Positions 1 to 11,330 are shown, counted from the stretch's first letter. The stretch is DNA of 33,487 bases from Thelonectria olida (GCA_020736575.1 JAGPYM010000115.1:1-33487); one strand, 5' to 3'. Numbers and translations are program-made. The notes: generated from the letters alone by a model not told the origin.

Positions 1-1010
1 TATTAATATAATAAATAATATTATCTTCTAATATAAAAATTAAATTAATTAAATAGGTCTTAAGTATTTTATAAAGAAAATAACTAAAGAACTTACTAAT
101 TATATTAAATTACCTATTATTATAAATAGGTCTATTTAATATATTAAATAATCTAATATATATATTTTATATATACCTACTAATATAATTAATTCTAATA
201 CTTAAGTAAATATTTATAATATAATTAGTCTATAATAGGCTATAGCTTTATTAGTAAAAGAGTAAAAGTTTATAAGAAATACTTAAATATAAAAATAATA
301 AGATTAATAAGACTAATTTATAAATTAAAAATAATATACTAGAAAGATATAAATAGAGATTAAAACTAAAGGACTAATATAATTAGATATACTTATAAAG
401 TTATTTATAAAAGATGTTTTAATACTACTATAAAAGATATAAGTCTTAAGAGCGAGATAGTTTTCTATAGGAAGGTATATAATAGGGACTTTAGGCCACC
501 TCCATTTAGGATAGAACTGGAGGAAATTACTATTTTAAAATAAGCTGGCTAGTATAATAAATTTAATTAGCTGCCTGGCTATATAAGGAAATAAAAGCCT
601 TTTTAAGGAATCTAAACTATTTAAAATATTAGTAAGAGGAAGGATTTAAGGAAGCTTTTTATAGTAAGAATTAAAAGTTATTCTTTTAAATGTTTTATTA
701 TATAATTAATTATTTAATACTTTTTCTAATAATACATCTTTTAAACTGAGGTTTATTAGCATCTTTTAGTTTAAGATAATATAAAGCGACCCTCCGAGAT
801 ACTATTCGTTTTGACCCTTCCTTACCTTATTTAGGGTTATTAGTTAGTTTCTTAGCCTCCCTCGCTCCCTATATTACTAATTATAAACCTTATAAAAAAG
901 CTTATTATAATAGATATAAGGCTGGGTTTTACTTATATTAACCTTTATTATATGCTAATACCAGGCTTATTTTAACAAATAATAATATTATTTTATACTT
1001 AAAATTGCAT
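1..1010. repeat. A+T-rich, RIP-like degenerate DNA (left flank)
   Basis: The stretch is dominated by A, T and TA dinucleotides, and no open frame of useful length survives on either strand. Composition changes sharply to ordinary fungal DNA between about 1010 and 1150. This is the usual look of repeats inactivated by RIP, in which CpA is turned into TpA. I could not recognise the original element. From about 1010 to 1425 the composition is intermediate and I see no gene. Confidence 0.7.
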
Positions 1011-1425
1011 ACTTTTAGGAGTGCAAATGTAATAAAAAGAACCCTTTCAAGTCTATCAACTGGGAGAAGTTTAAGGAATCCACTGAGCAGCATAAAGATA
1101 TTGCGCCTAAATGTCATATAGTATAACTTTGAAGCTTTAGGCAGGCTTAGACTCTATAGCTGCCTCTTCGGTAGTGTTACAGCGCTGGAAAACTTTAGGG
1201 CCATCTCTGGCAAGTTCCAGTCCATCAATTGGGAGCACGCAAAGTTTATATGAATTAAAAGAGCTTTCACTCTAACGACAGCCGAAATTTTCTCCCAAGA
1301 CAAGACATAAATACCTTCCACCTGCTTTCTTCCCTCAACCTTGAACCCGCTTCTTCCATCCATCATTGCACACAGCAACTGAGATTTGCAATTCCACGAA
1401 TACGTCGAGAACTACACCTTCGCGA

Positions 1426-2591
1426 ATGCATCCAGACCTGCTTTCTCCCAAATACACTCAGAGTTGACATCTTGTTCTAGTCATCCTCGTACAACCACAG
1501 GTTGTGTCTTTTTGTTTACATTCTCAACAACCTTGAAAACGTCATCCGCAGTCTTTCACTTTTTTCCAAGCCTACCGACCGAGTTAAGGCTCCAGATATG
1601 GAAAAAAGCGATTCGCCCATCTGAAAACAAAGATGGCCTGCACTATTTCTCCATCATGAACAAAAACGACACTGTCGAAGACTCCATCGCCACCGTTTCT
1701 TGCGAGCCTGGACTGGATCCTGATTATCATTCCCATTATAAGGCCGGTATTTCAGTGACCGATGATTTGCGAAGATATCCTCTTCGCAGGAACCAGAATA
1801 AATCTGTCTTTCTCTGGGATTCTGGCCTCTGGACCACATGCACCGAGTCGCGGCAGGTCATTATGAACCACTTCAAGGTTGAGCATCGTGGGGAAAATAT
1901 CAGGCAGCTCCTGTCAAACGACCGCTTCAGTTCTTACAGCGATTGGTCCCCTTCCCGTCGCCGAAAAGAGCTTGACGCGCCTGCCAGAGCAGTGATACAA
2001 ACCAAACACCATGTTTCGCATTGGAGCTTCATGGTTCAGCCCTTCCTCGACGTCTTTTGCTTTCAACCTCACGATTGGAGCTTAGATGTCGAATGGGAAG
2101 ACTTGTTCAAGTGTCTCCCCTTTTGTGCCATGGCGATGGGTTACGCGCCGGTACTCCATGTTGCCTTTGAGTTTGACCTGACTTGGAACCTCAACCTTCC
2201 TGAGGATCATACTGACTTGTATTTGGAGCCATCGGCACGTGGCCTTGCAATGAGAGCAGTCGAAAGTGTAGTTCGAGGTGTTGCGGACTTTTCTATCTGG
2301 CTTATTGATCCGACCACCCGTTGGAACAAGCAGACGCAGATGCAGACGCGCTTAGCCAAGATTGTTTATGACAGCGACGGAGAATTCGTCGAGATTCACG
2401 AAGAGCAGCTCGTCTGTGACTCTGAAGAAGAGTACCAGAAAACTGCGTTTTACTTCGCAAGGTACCTACTTGAGAAGGACGATGAATGGTTTGCTCATCT
2501 TACGCCGCGTGAGCAAACGGAGTTCGGTAGGATTTCATTGTGCGCAGAGACGCAATTGGGAATCCTTGCTTCCTCCAAGCAGAGAATATAG
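1426..2591 (+). CDS. 2EXR-domain protein (5' exon uncertain)
   Basis: The open frame reaching the stop at 2591 contains the N-terminal signature FHFFPSLPTELRLQIWKKAI (about 1554-1613). This is the 2EXR motif, an F-box-like sequence found in large families of fungal proteins of unknown function. No ATG precedes the motif in this frame. A workable model starts at ATG 1426, has an intron 1463-1551 (weak donor GTTGAC, acceptor CGCAG) and joins in phase exactly before the motif, giving about 358 residues. The rest is acidic with scattered tryptophans and no signal peptide or membrane segment. The 2EXR assignment is firm and the first exon is a guess. The gene lies next to the A+T-rich flank. Confidence 0.65.
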
Positions 2592-2921
2592 ATGAACGAC
2601 AGCGGTCTCCCAATCAGAAGTCAGCTTATTATGATAAACCGCCGTTGATGATACTTTCATCCGTGAAGTGCACTAACACAGCTCGCCTTTCCTCGTCACC
2701 GTCAAATGGCTATTACCCCCGTTCATCTGACCACCAAGAAGCCCGATGACTCGGGCCTCTATGTGCGATTTGCCTTTGCTGGTGATTAACATTATTTTTA
2801 TGCCTTGCAGTGATTAAGTGATTTGAATTTGAGATATATATCGCAAAGTTCCTTGCCCATTCTTTAATAGCCACTTTTCGCTCTCGAGCATTCATCAACT
2901 ACCTACCTTCAATATTTAATC
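2592..2921. other. Intergenic region, no gene seen
   Basis: These 330 bases separate the 2EXR gene from the small CxxC gene and would hold the latter's promoter. The short open frames here overlap neighbouring genes or lack any recognisable feature. Confidence 0.5.
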
Positions 2922-3179
2922 ATGTCAGCCCGCGTGTGCAGCGCCTGCCACAAACTCAAGCCGATCAGATGGGACAATCTGTGCACGGAGTGCTTTCTAG
3001 AGATCCTGTACCAGGACATTCACGAAATGGACAGGGAGTTTTATGCGTGGTCCTCTGCCGATCGTGTACAATGTCAAGCCTGCGGAATGTTGGTCCCCAG
3101 GCATCGTTGCTATGAAGATTGGAGAAGACAGTACAAGTGTGCCAAATGCCTGGTGAAGCAGATAGAACAAGAGGGCTGA
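2922..3179 (+). CDS. Small protein with four CxxC knuckles (two predicted zinc ribbons)
   Basis: This single-exon frame of 85 residues has an ATG start and TGA stop. It contains four regularly placed CxxC pairs at residues 6/9, 21/24, 51/54 and 73/76, which is the pattern of two zinc-binding ribbons or treble clefs separated by a short acidic/aromatic linker. Extra His and Cys residues (61, 63) lie near the third pair. There is no signal peptide, so the product is probably intracellular. I do not recognise the family. The even cysteine pairing in so short a frame argues for a real protein. Function (nucleic-acid or protein binding) cannot be told from sequence. Confidence 0.55.
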   Translation: MSARVCSACHKLKPIRWDNLCTECFLEILYQDIHEMDREFYAWSSADRVQCQACGMLVPRHRCYEDWRRQYKCAKCLVKQIEQEG

Positions 3180-3346
3180 AGATGTCGGGTCTCATCATGG
3201 TCTGACTCAAGGAATGGTGTACACAGAACATCTCAGACGACTAATCGAACCACGTCGATAACATTTAGATATGCCGTGTTACAATTTCCCTCCCTGACGT
3301 GAGATGCACTACGCTAAGCTTCATGACATGAATTTTACTTGGGAAT

Positions 3347-4540
3347 TCATCTGGGTCCTGCGTCCATTTCATGGATTCTCGACTCCTGCTCCGGCAAAGC
3401 TTCCAACACGACTCCATGTGGGTGAGATGGCGCTTGCAGTTCGTGTCTGTTGGCTTGTGTAAGCAGTTCAGCTGCGGACTTCATCGTGTCTGTGGTGGCA
3501 GCGTCCTGAGGAACCAGCTGGGAACGTCGCCGTCGTATCAACAGGACCAGTGCCGCACCGATAAGTGCCACACCTGCCACCACGCCAATAACAATGCCTG
3601 CAATGCTTCCCGCACTCAGGCCTCCCTTGGAATCTTGCTGTGGTGTTGATGTACTGGTCCCAGATCCTGAAGTGCTGGTCTGGGACGGGATTGTCGACAT
3701 CGCCGTAATCGGCGATACTCCCGTCGCCTTGTAAAGATTGATGAACCAATAGGCACCACACTGATAGTTGCCTCCCCCTGGACACGAAAAGTCGCAGTCG
3801 GCGGCTGAGGCCGAGTTAGGCCCTGGGCTAGACGTCGTGCTATCGCAAAAACATTGGTTCCCATTTTCGACACCGCACCATCGATAATTGTTGTTGACAT
3901 TCATGCACCATTCGCAGCAGTATTTGGGATCATTCAGACTGGGCTCAGTCGAAGCTGCCCCTAGAATTCGGTTGCTGGAGTCTGAATAGCAGCCAAAATA
4001 GGAGTAGTCGTTCAAGCTTCGTGGAGTCGGGTTCTCTGATGATGCCACCGCTGTTGTTCTCGAGGCTGTGGCACTGTAGATAGCCAAACGCCACAGCCCT
4101 CCACACCCAATCGAGCGTTCGCCAAGGCATGCCGAGTTACACTCCGAAGCCGAGGCAGAATCGACGCTGTCTGTCGAGTTGCCGCAAAAGCATTGGTTTC
4201 CATTTTCAACGCCGCAAAACGTGTAGGCCGTATTGACGTTGACACACCAGTCGCAGCAGTATTGCGGATTATTTCGTATGGGCTCAGTGGAACCAGGAGA
4301 GAGGATTCGGCTTGTCGAGTCTGTATAGCAGCCGAGATAACTGTAACCAGCCACAGACTGGGTACTCAACGCGGCCATTCCGGAAAATTGGCGGTCGGAA
4401 GGATTGGGTAACGAAGCGAGATTATTTAACACCCAACAGTTCGAAGTGTAGTTACCGACGCATCGCCAGGACTCAGATGTCGAAGGAGCATACAACCCAA
4501 CCTCGTTAAGAGAGGGATGACTCGAGCATAATAAGCACAT
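3347..4540 (-). CDS. Two-WSC-domain single-pass membrane protein
   Basis: The frame of 397 residues contains two WSC domains (about residues 66-153 and 178-270). Each starts with GCY-D and carries CC-WC, FCGVENGNQCFC-like and late cysteine motifs. WSC domains are putative carbohydrate-binding modules of cell-wall sensors and secreted fungal proteins. A Ser/Thr-rich stretch follows, then one membrane span (SIAGIVIGVVAGVALIGAAL and following, about 310-336), a stop-transfer RRRR and a short cytoplasmic tail. This is the layout of a cell-wall stress sensor, though two WSC copies are more than the usual one. No signal peptide is visible at the first ATG (4540). The frame stays open upstream to about 4630 without another ATG, and TTTTCAG directly precedes the ATG, so a 5' exon is probably missing. 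The C-terminal part is sound. Confidence 0.75.
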   Translation of the reverse strand: MCLLCSSHPSLNEVGLYAPSTSESWRCVGNYTSNCWVLNNLASLPNPSDRQFSGMAALSTQSVAGYSYLGCYTDSTSRILSPGSTEPIRNNPQYCCDWCVNVNTAYTFCGVENGNQCFCGNSTDSVDSASASECNSACLGERSIGCGGLWRLAIYSATASRTTAVASSENPTPRSLNDYSYFGCYSDSSNRILGAASTEPSLNDPKYCCEWCMNVNNNYRWCGVENGNQCFCDSTTSSPGPNSASAADCDFSCPGGGNYQCGAYWFINLYKATGVSPITAMSTIPSQTSTSGSGTSTSTPQQDSKGGLSAGSIAGIVIGVVAGVALIGAALVLLIRRRRSQLVPQDAATTDTMKSAAELLTQANRHELQAPSHPHGVVLEALPEQESRIHEMDAGPR

Positions 4541-5549
4541 CTGAAAAGCACTCAGCGCATGTCTGATACCCAGCTGAAGTAATCTGTAGACAACACTAAA
4601 AATAACTGCCTGCAGAAAACTATCCCCAACTCTCTATACGTATTAACGCTAATGCTGGGGAGTGACAGTACTAGACTTGATAAGGATCGTGGCGTCCCCT
4701 GCTTGTGGTAGGGCTTGGCAATTTTGAACAGTCAGCTGGCCATCGATTGGGTTATTTCCATCTTTTGGGGGCACATGCTCACAACTGCGGATAGGACAGG
4801 AGTGATTGGCGTTGCATTTCAGCAGGCCATGTGTCAATCAGTTCTGCACTGCGGATTCATCCTTGGGCTAAAGGAGTACTCACAGCTCTGGATAAGGCAG
4901 GCCAAAAAAAAATGAAGAGAGGACAGTTCCTCGACTGTTCATTACCTTAGACAGTTTGTCCAGTGCCCCTCTAGGCCCGACCTAATTCAACACGGATCAT
5001 GAGCAGACAAACAATAGCGATATGAATATTTGGGAGAAAAGGTCGCAAGAAGTCGGCCTTGCCAAAACCATTCGAGAAATTTTCAACCTACCGTTCCGAC
5101 CTACCAGGTAGCTACGCTCACCTGCATGTCGTCCATGGAGTCCAGCCCAGTCAAAGTCAACAAAGCCGCAAGGCACATTTGTTGGCTGATTAGCAACTCT
5201 ACAATCTTCTGGGCGGTCCTCTCCGTGGCTTGATCCTTTCTAACAAATTCAATGTCTCTTAGCCTACTGAGATGTGTCTTGATAGGGGCTCAACCTTGGC
5301 ACACTGGCACTACAATTAACGCACCCCTTAATACCTAGTCATTGCGCTTTTCATACGCCTGGTTCTCACGGCTTGCCAATTCTTTTTTCCCTATTCTCCT
5401 ATGGCACAGCCACACTGCCACCTCAGCTTGGCACTAACTGGAAAACACGGCCTCGCTGACGGTCTTTCAACCTCCTCAACCTAACTCTGGCCTCACCTCC
5501 TTCGCAGCAGCTGTTCATCGCAGATGTCAACGGGATAATCTTGAATGAT
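4541..5549. other. Intergenic region, no confident gene
   Basis: About 1 kb separates the WSC gene from the NLR-like gene, and their 5' ends face each other. A minus-strand frame at 4837-4649 (62 residues, four cysteines in its first half) might be a missing 5' exon of the WSC gene, but it lacks a signal peptide and I found no clean splice. Nothing else is recognisable. Confidence 0.4.
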
Positions 5550-8500
5550 ATGGCAACGTTTGAATGGATACCAGCGACCGGACTCACGGTCATATACACG
5601 CCAGAAGGCGGTGCCCCGTTGGTTGAGTATGCCCTTCATTTCTGAAAACTGTAGTCTAGACGCGTCAGCTGATGGCCGCTATGGCTCGATGTTTCCGCAC
5701 GCTAACATAAAGGAATAGTATCGTCCTCGTTCATGGCTTAAAAGGTCATCCTTATAAGACATGGACAGCAGTACAGGCACCTGATCAACCCAAACAGGCG
5801 TCAGCGCCAACCCGAACAGACGAGACGGCAATCAACAATGAGAGAAAGAGAAGATCTTTTCGTGGCGTCATGTCGCAGTGGAAGAAATCTCTAAAGGTGG
5901 CAGCCCTGTCAAAAGATGATGAGGCTTCTGTCAGCTCTGCAAACGGGACTGAAGCCACATGCCCGCGATTTTTCTGGCCAGGGGACCTGCTTCACAAGGA
6001 CTGTCGCGAGGCCCGAATCCTCACATACGGGTATGATTCGAAAATCACAAAGTACATGCATGGTGGGACAAACAACAACGGCATATACTCTCACAGCAAG
6101 GATTTCCTGTTTTCTCTCCAGCGGGACCATGTCCGCGATCGTCCTCTGATCTTCCTTGCCCACAGCCTTGGAGGTATTGTTGTGAAAGAAGTATGTAATC
6201 GAAAGCACCCCATCAGTTGTTTGCGGCATTTTCTCATCCAATTCTCTTCTCTCTAGATGCTATCACAATCATCCACATCCGCCTCAGCCGACGTACAAAA
6301 CATTGTCGAGTCGACAAAGTCGGTCATCTTTCTTGGGACGCCGCATCGAGGCAGCCAGGATCTTTCTGCATTGGTTGAATGGGCGCGATCTGTCCTCAGT
6401 ATTCTTCGCATGGAGACAACATCGGCAGTACTTGACACCCTTGGACTGAAGACAACGGATCTAGAGCGCGCACAAGAGTCATTCTCAGCACTGTGGACCA
6501 AGTATCAGTTCCAGGTCAAGACCTTTCAAGAAGGCCTCAGCCTAACTGGAGTCAATCTTGGCGTGTTAGGGAACAAAGTCGTTCCTGATTATTCCTCTTT
6601 GATAGGAGACCACCGTGAGCGAGCAGAAACCCTACAGGCCAATCACATGGAGATGTGTCGGGTTCACCGGCTCAAACGACCCGAATTATCGCAAAGTTGG
6701 GAACGAGCTTCGTTCCGTTTTCCTCTCGATTGCCAGGAGCGGTAAAAAGTCAGTTCTTGAAAAAGAAGCCAGAGATTGGCTCACCAATTGCGATATAGCC
6801 GGTGTGACGGAAGCGGAGGCGAAGGCTTGCCTGCGAGCCTTGGCGTTTCCCGGCATGAACAGCCGCCTTCGATCCATTGACCGTCCTGCATTGCAGACAA
6901 GCCGTTGGGTATTCCAACACGAGTCATATAAGAATTGGATTCTCGCCCAAAACTGGGAACTCCGTCAAGGCCTTCTTTTTTTGAAAGGCAAGCCGGGAAC
7001 AGGCAAGTCCACCGTCATGAAGGAGGCTTTTCGCCAGACCAAGTTACTGCAGATGCAAGAAGACATTTCTGTTGCAGCGTTCTTCTTCAATGCAAAAGGC
7101 GGAGATTTAGAGCACTCACCTGTTGGTCTCTACCGATCACTCTTGCATCAATTGCTCCTCGGGTGTCCAACGACTCTGCGGGAGGCTTGCCAGGCTTGGG
7201 ATCAAAAGGACCCTAATTGTATGGCTTGGACGGAATCAGAGCTCAGGGATCTAGTGAGAGCCATGCTTTCCAAACAGCTTCGCAAGAGAACGGTCATCTT
7301 CATTGATGCCCTGGATGAGTGTGATGATGACGACATGCGACCTATGGCATATTTTTGGAGGGACCTAACCACATTCGCGACATTATCTGAACTCCCTCTT
7401 CGCGTCTGCATATCTCTTAGGCATTTTCCCACCATAACGATATGCAACTGCCTGCACATAGCTATCGAAGAGTACAATCTCCCCGACATCTCAACATACG
7501 TGGATCAAAAGCTTGAGTTGGGAATGGCGGCGGCTGACCCGCAATGGGCACGAGAGTTGAAGCAGAAAGTGCTTGCTAAATCTAATGGTGTGTTTCTCTG
7601 GGTGACTTTGGTCATCAATGGCCTTCTCAGGCACTGGGATGAAGGGAAGGGCTTGAGATATCTTCACCAATACGTCAACCAGGTGCCAGGAGAGTTGGAG
7701 GACTTATTCGACGAAATAATCGGCAGCGTAGAGCCCAACATGAACAAGGTAACACTTCAAGTGTTCCAATGGGCTCTACTAGCAACCAAGCCCCTGCGAC
7801 TTCACGAATGGCATCACATACTAGCCTTCGTTAAGCAGCCGAAGGCCAGGTCTTTAGAGCAATGGCGCCAATCCGTCGATTATACCGAGACAGATGAGCA
7901 ACTAGAGAGGGAGATAAGAAGAATCTCCAAAGGCTTATTGGAGCTGAGTACCTGCCTTCCAGAAGATGATCCGGACGAGGGTTTTGAAAGCCTATCTCTC
8001 CTCGGCGGAGCTGGATCACTCGACCACAAGCATGGGGAAACCAGAGTGGTTCAGGTCATACATGAGTCGGTGCGAAAATACTTTATGGATGGTGATGGGT
8101 TCAAGATTCTTAAACCCAATTCATGGCGGCGTCATACCATTGTCGACGGCCACTTGTCCATCGCGAAGACCTGCCTTGACTACCTTTTTATATCAGAATT
8201 AGACGCCCTTGTCATAGCCCGCGAAAGGCGCACTTGCAAGCAGCGTAAGTTTTCTCAGATTTCGTCGCAATCAGAGAGTCAGGAATGGTGGAACGAGGCC
8301 ATCCTCCACAAACCAGATGAGTCAAATATGAGCCGCGGGAAAGAAGTCAATGTGATAGGAAGATCTCAACAGTTAGGTGGGCAAAGCAAATTGGAATTTG
8401 AGCGGGTGCTTCAAGCCTGCAAGGAAAATCTGAACCATAACGTACTCGCATGGATTGACTACTGTGCCCAGTCGTTTGAGAATCCACCTTCACTTGCGCC

Positions 8501-8927
8501 AGAACACGGGTTGACACGCGGCATTACAATGTCCGTACACGACTCTGCCCCTAGCACCTCAGGTACGGGTCGGTCTCAAGTTCTTTCGGATCACCCTGCG
8601 CTGCTACCTTACGCAATATCTCAACTGTTTTCACATATGCGACGTGCTCATTTTGGAGGAGTAGAGATTTCATCCATCGTCGATCAACTGAAAGATGGGC
8701 GAGTTTGGAATCGCTTTGTGGCCTTGAAAGAGGACCTACCTCCAGGTATTACATTGGAATCTTACCTTGAAGTAGAAGTGCTTGCACCTGGAAGCTACGA
8801 TTCGGAATCTGAAGGATCAGAAGATATCCGGGGAAAGGAAGGAAGGAAATCTAAGAGAAGGTACCGCTCCCACAGTATTGCAAGCTTCAGTTCGGCAAGC
8901 AGCTTTAGTTCAACGAGGGAGTCGTAG
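5550..8927 (+). CDS. NLR-like protein: alpha/beta hydrolase (SesB/DUF676-like) plus NACHT, with frameshift
   Basis: Exons are 5550-5626, 5719-6190 and 6257-8927, with clean GTATGC/GTATGT donors and TAG acceptors. The N-terminal domain is an alpha/beta hydrolase: VHGLKGH near residues 30-36, nucleophile Ser175 in AHSLGG, and GTPHRGS after the second intron. A NACHT NTPase follows, with P-loop GKPGTGKS at 6987-7010 and Walker B VIFIDALDE near 7293-7320, then a winged-helix-like region. The C-terminus is Ser-rich and has no ankyrin, WD40 or TPR repeats. Family members act in fungal non-self recognition and cell-death signalling. The reading frame breaks at the GGG of 6660-6662. Upstream of the break the frame encodes MEMCR and one base later the next frame gives FTGSNDPNYRKV, which is continuous in relatives. 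Unless this is a base-call error, the locus makes a hydrolase-only protein of about 345 residues ending at 6745. Read across the shift it would be about 1,070 residues. Confidence 0.8.
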
Positions 8928-9369
8928 TAGCCTGTTGGGGTTCCATTTCTATCTCACGCCACATTAGATAGCAAGTTAGCAAATCTATCTCTTTCAGTAT
9001 CAGAATACACGTGACGTATCATATCAACAGCAGATATTATGGCCTGGCATGTCTCAAGTTAAGTACGTAAAAACTCGTGCTCCTCACTAAAGGTCTACTA
9101 GTAAGTAGCATTCACGATCAATATAGAGCTAAAGTTGACATTCTAATGATGAGCATCAGACTAATTACCCCACGCCAATAAGTAATCACCACTCAACAGC
9201 ATATCTAGGTAACGCGGTGCCGTTTCTTTCTGTTTCGTTAGAACCAATAGTTGAGTACCTCGACCTCAGCTGATCCGAGGTGTGCCGTCTGGCCGAGAGG
9301 TCTGAGCCTCGTTTCCCCCGCATCCTTCAAGTTCTTCCGACAGAGCCACCGGCATAATGCTTAGTGCCA

Positions 9370-9413
9370 TTACCCCAGACCCCAGATTCAGGATTCCGTG
9401 GGATCTGGGGTAA
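9370..9413. repeat. Inverted repeat, 10-bp perfect arms
   Basis: TTACCCCAGA at 9370-9379 is the exact reverse complement of TCTGGGGTAA at 9404-9413, with a 24-base spacer that repeats CCCCAGA. It could be an RNA hairpin, a bipartite regulator site (CCCCAGA contains a CCCC stress-element-like core) or a chance feature. It lies about 250 bp before the transporter ATG. Confidence 0.5.
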
Positions 9414-9427
9414 CGAGCTAAGCGACC

Positions 9428-9480
9428 CCGCGGTGGAATTCCCCAGACGTTGGAAATCTTATGATTCTCATTGGAATTCC
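9428..9480. promoter_or_regulatory. CCGCGG and GGAATTCC motifs upstream of the MFS gene
   Basis: CCGCGG at 9428-9433 is followed within 2 bp by the palindrome GGAATTCC (9435-9442), and a second GGAATTCC lies at 9473-9480. CCGCGG is the core of the longer palindrome found in the SDR/acyl-CoA dehydrogenase and ligase promoters, but here the flanks do not complete it. Co-regulation with those genes is therefore only suggested. Confidence 0.3.
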
Positions 9481-9659
9481 GTCAAATGATTCCGGTTTCT
9501 CCCAAGTGCTTGCGAGCTGACCTATGGCCCTGGCCGCGCATAAGATGTCTAACATGCGACCCCCCTTTGGGAGAAACTCGTGCACATCATTGCCATCTAC
9601 ACCAACTTGGCAAAAGGAAACATATCGACATTACGACAAAGGGCCGCCCAAAACCAAGT

Positions 9660-11330
9660 ATGGATGAGTCTCAAGCTTCGAAGGACGGCATGTCCGTCGC
9701 ACATGCCGAGTCGACCATTGAGAAGGGAGCCATGATTCCCGACTACGACATGCCCCAAGACGAAGAGCGGCGTATGGTTCGCAAGATTGATTGGCGAGTC
9801 CTTCCTGTTGTCAGCGCTCTCTACGTCATGTCCTTCTTGAACCGCGTCAACATTGGTAAGATGGTGTCAAGACTGTTGAAGTCGAGGCAATGTTGCTCAC
9901 TGCCGCCTGGTAGGGAATGCTCGACTCTATCACCTCGAGAGTGACCTCGGCTTGACGGGAAACCAATATCAAATCTGCGTTTCGGTACTTTTTGCAACAT
10001 ATGTCACGTTTGAGATTCCATCAAATCTATTGGTGAGCGAATACAACCGGCCTAAGAGAAACTAGAGCCACAGTTCTAACCATGACACATCCTGCAGCTC
10101 AAGAAGCTCAAGCCCAAGCGTTTCATCCCGGCCATTGCTGTTGCCTGGGGCGTCACGTCGTTAGCCACAGGGTTCGTCCAGAACATGACGCAAATGGTTG
10201 CTCTTCGCCTGATCATGTAAGCTGCAAGCAATGCTTCGTGCAAAAGATCCGGACTGACTGAGACATGCGATAGGGGCGTCTTTGAGGCGGGCTACTTCCC
10301 CGGCGCGGCATTTTACCTCACGTTCTTCTATCGCAGACGAGAATTGGCTGTCCGCGTCTTTTACTTGTACTCTTCGTCTGCATTGGCAGGCCTTATCGGC
10401 GGGCTGCTTGCCTTTGCACTCGGATACATGGATGGAGTGCGTGGCATGTCAGCATGGAGATGGCTCATGATCCTTGAGGGTGTGCCTACCATGCTATTGG
10501 GCATTACGGCCTACTTTGTGCTTGCCAATGATGCCTACGACGCACCTTATCTCACCGCGCGAGAAAAGTCGTTTGTCGCCATTCGAAGAGATCTTGACGG
10601 TAGTTCGTACGGAAAAGAAGGCGAGGACAAGATCGACTGGGAGCAATCCTTGTCCGCACTCCGGGATTGGAAAGTATGGACGCTGTCGATTGGGCAATTG
10701 GGAGCGACAGTGGCCATCTACGGTTATAACACATTTCTCCCGACCATCATCAATGCTCTCGGCTATAGCGGCCTGCACACGCAACTCTTGACAATCCCGT
10801 GTTATTTCGCCGGCGTCATGTGTTTCTTGGGCATGGCGTACTTCTCTGATCGGACGGGGCGTCGCGGCTACTTCGCCATCGCGGGAGGCATAACGACAGC
10901 AGTCGGCTATGCCATCATCTTGGGTTGCTTCAGCTCAGGTAACGCGCCGCAATACATTGGCTGCATCGTCGTGGCCATGGGAGTCTACACGGCCACGGGG
11001 ATTCCTTTATCGTGGATGCCCAGCAACCTGCCCTCTCATTACAAACGCGGTGTTGGGCAGGCCATGGCCATGACGCTGGCCAACGTCTCGGGGACCTTTA
11101 GCCCGTTTCTCTACCGAACTGGCGATAAGCCACTGTATCGCCTCGGTCACTCAACTTCCATGGCATTCGTGCTGCTGGCGGTTTGCATGCACGGTTTGAC
11201 CACGGTGTTGCTTAAACGCGAGAATAAGAAGAGAGATCGCGGCGAAAGGGACCACGTTCTAGAGGGGAAAACACCTGAAGAAATTGCCAGGCTGGGAGAT
11301 TGCCACCCGGAGTATCGATACATGTATTGA
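9660..11330 (+). CDS. MFS transporter, anion:cation symporter (Dal5-like) family
   Basis: Exons are 9660-9855, 9914-10032, 10098-10216 and 10274-11330, giving 496 residues, the usual length for the family. All three introns have GTRAGN donors, and the joins restore SFLNRVNIGNARL, LRLIMGVFEAGYFPGAAF and the other family signatures. About twelve membrane segments are implied. The short charged C-terminus ends in TPEEIARLGD...EYRYM, characteristic of the fungal Dal5/Tna1-type carboxylate permeases, which import organic acids such as allantoate, nicotinate or pantothenate by proton symport. The ATG at 9660 was chosen because the upstream frame has no other ATG and the leader MDESQ... suits the family. 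As the first gene of the alternating cluster, it probably imports the acid that the ligase activates. Substrate is inferred only as 'organic acid'. Confidence 0.88.

Larger units (their letters stand above)
8928..9659. other. Intergenic region and promoter of the MFS gene
   Basis: No gene is supported here. The open frame running into the transporter from 9471 has no upstream ATG and is treated as 5' leader. The stretch contains a perfect inverted repeat (9370-9413) and a CCGCGG/GGAATTCC cluster (9428-9480), listed separately. Confidence 0.5.

Noticed and set aside
831..836. TTAGGG resembling a telomere repeat
   Set aside because: It occurs once, not in tandem, within A+T-rich degenerate DNA.
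9282..9354. tRNA-like stretch (GGCCGAGAGGTCTGAG resembles a Leu/Ser D-arm; TGCCG and CGGCA could pair as acceptor ends)
   Set aside because: There is no GTTCRANYC T-loop, no proper anticodon arm and incomplete acceptor pairing. At best a decayed fragment.
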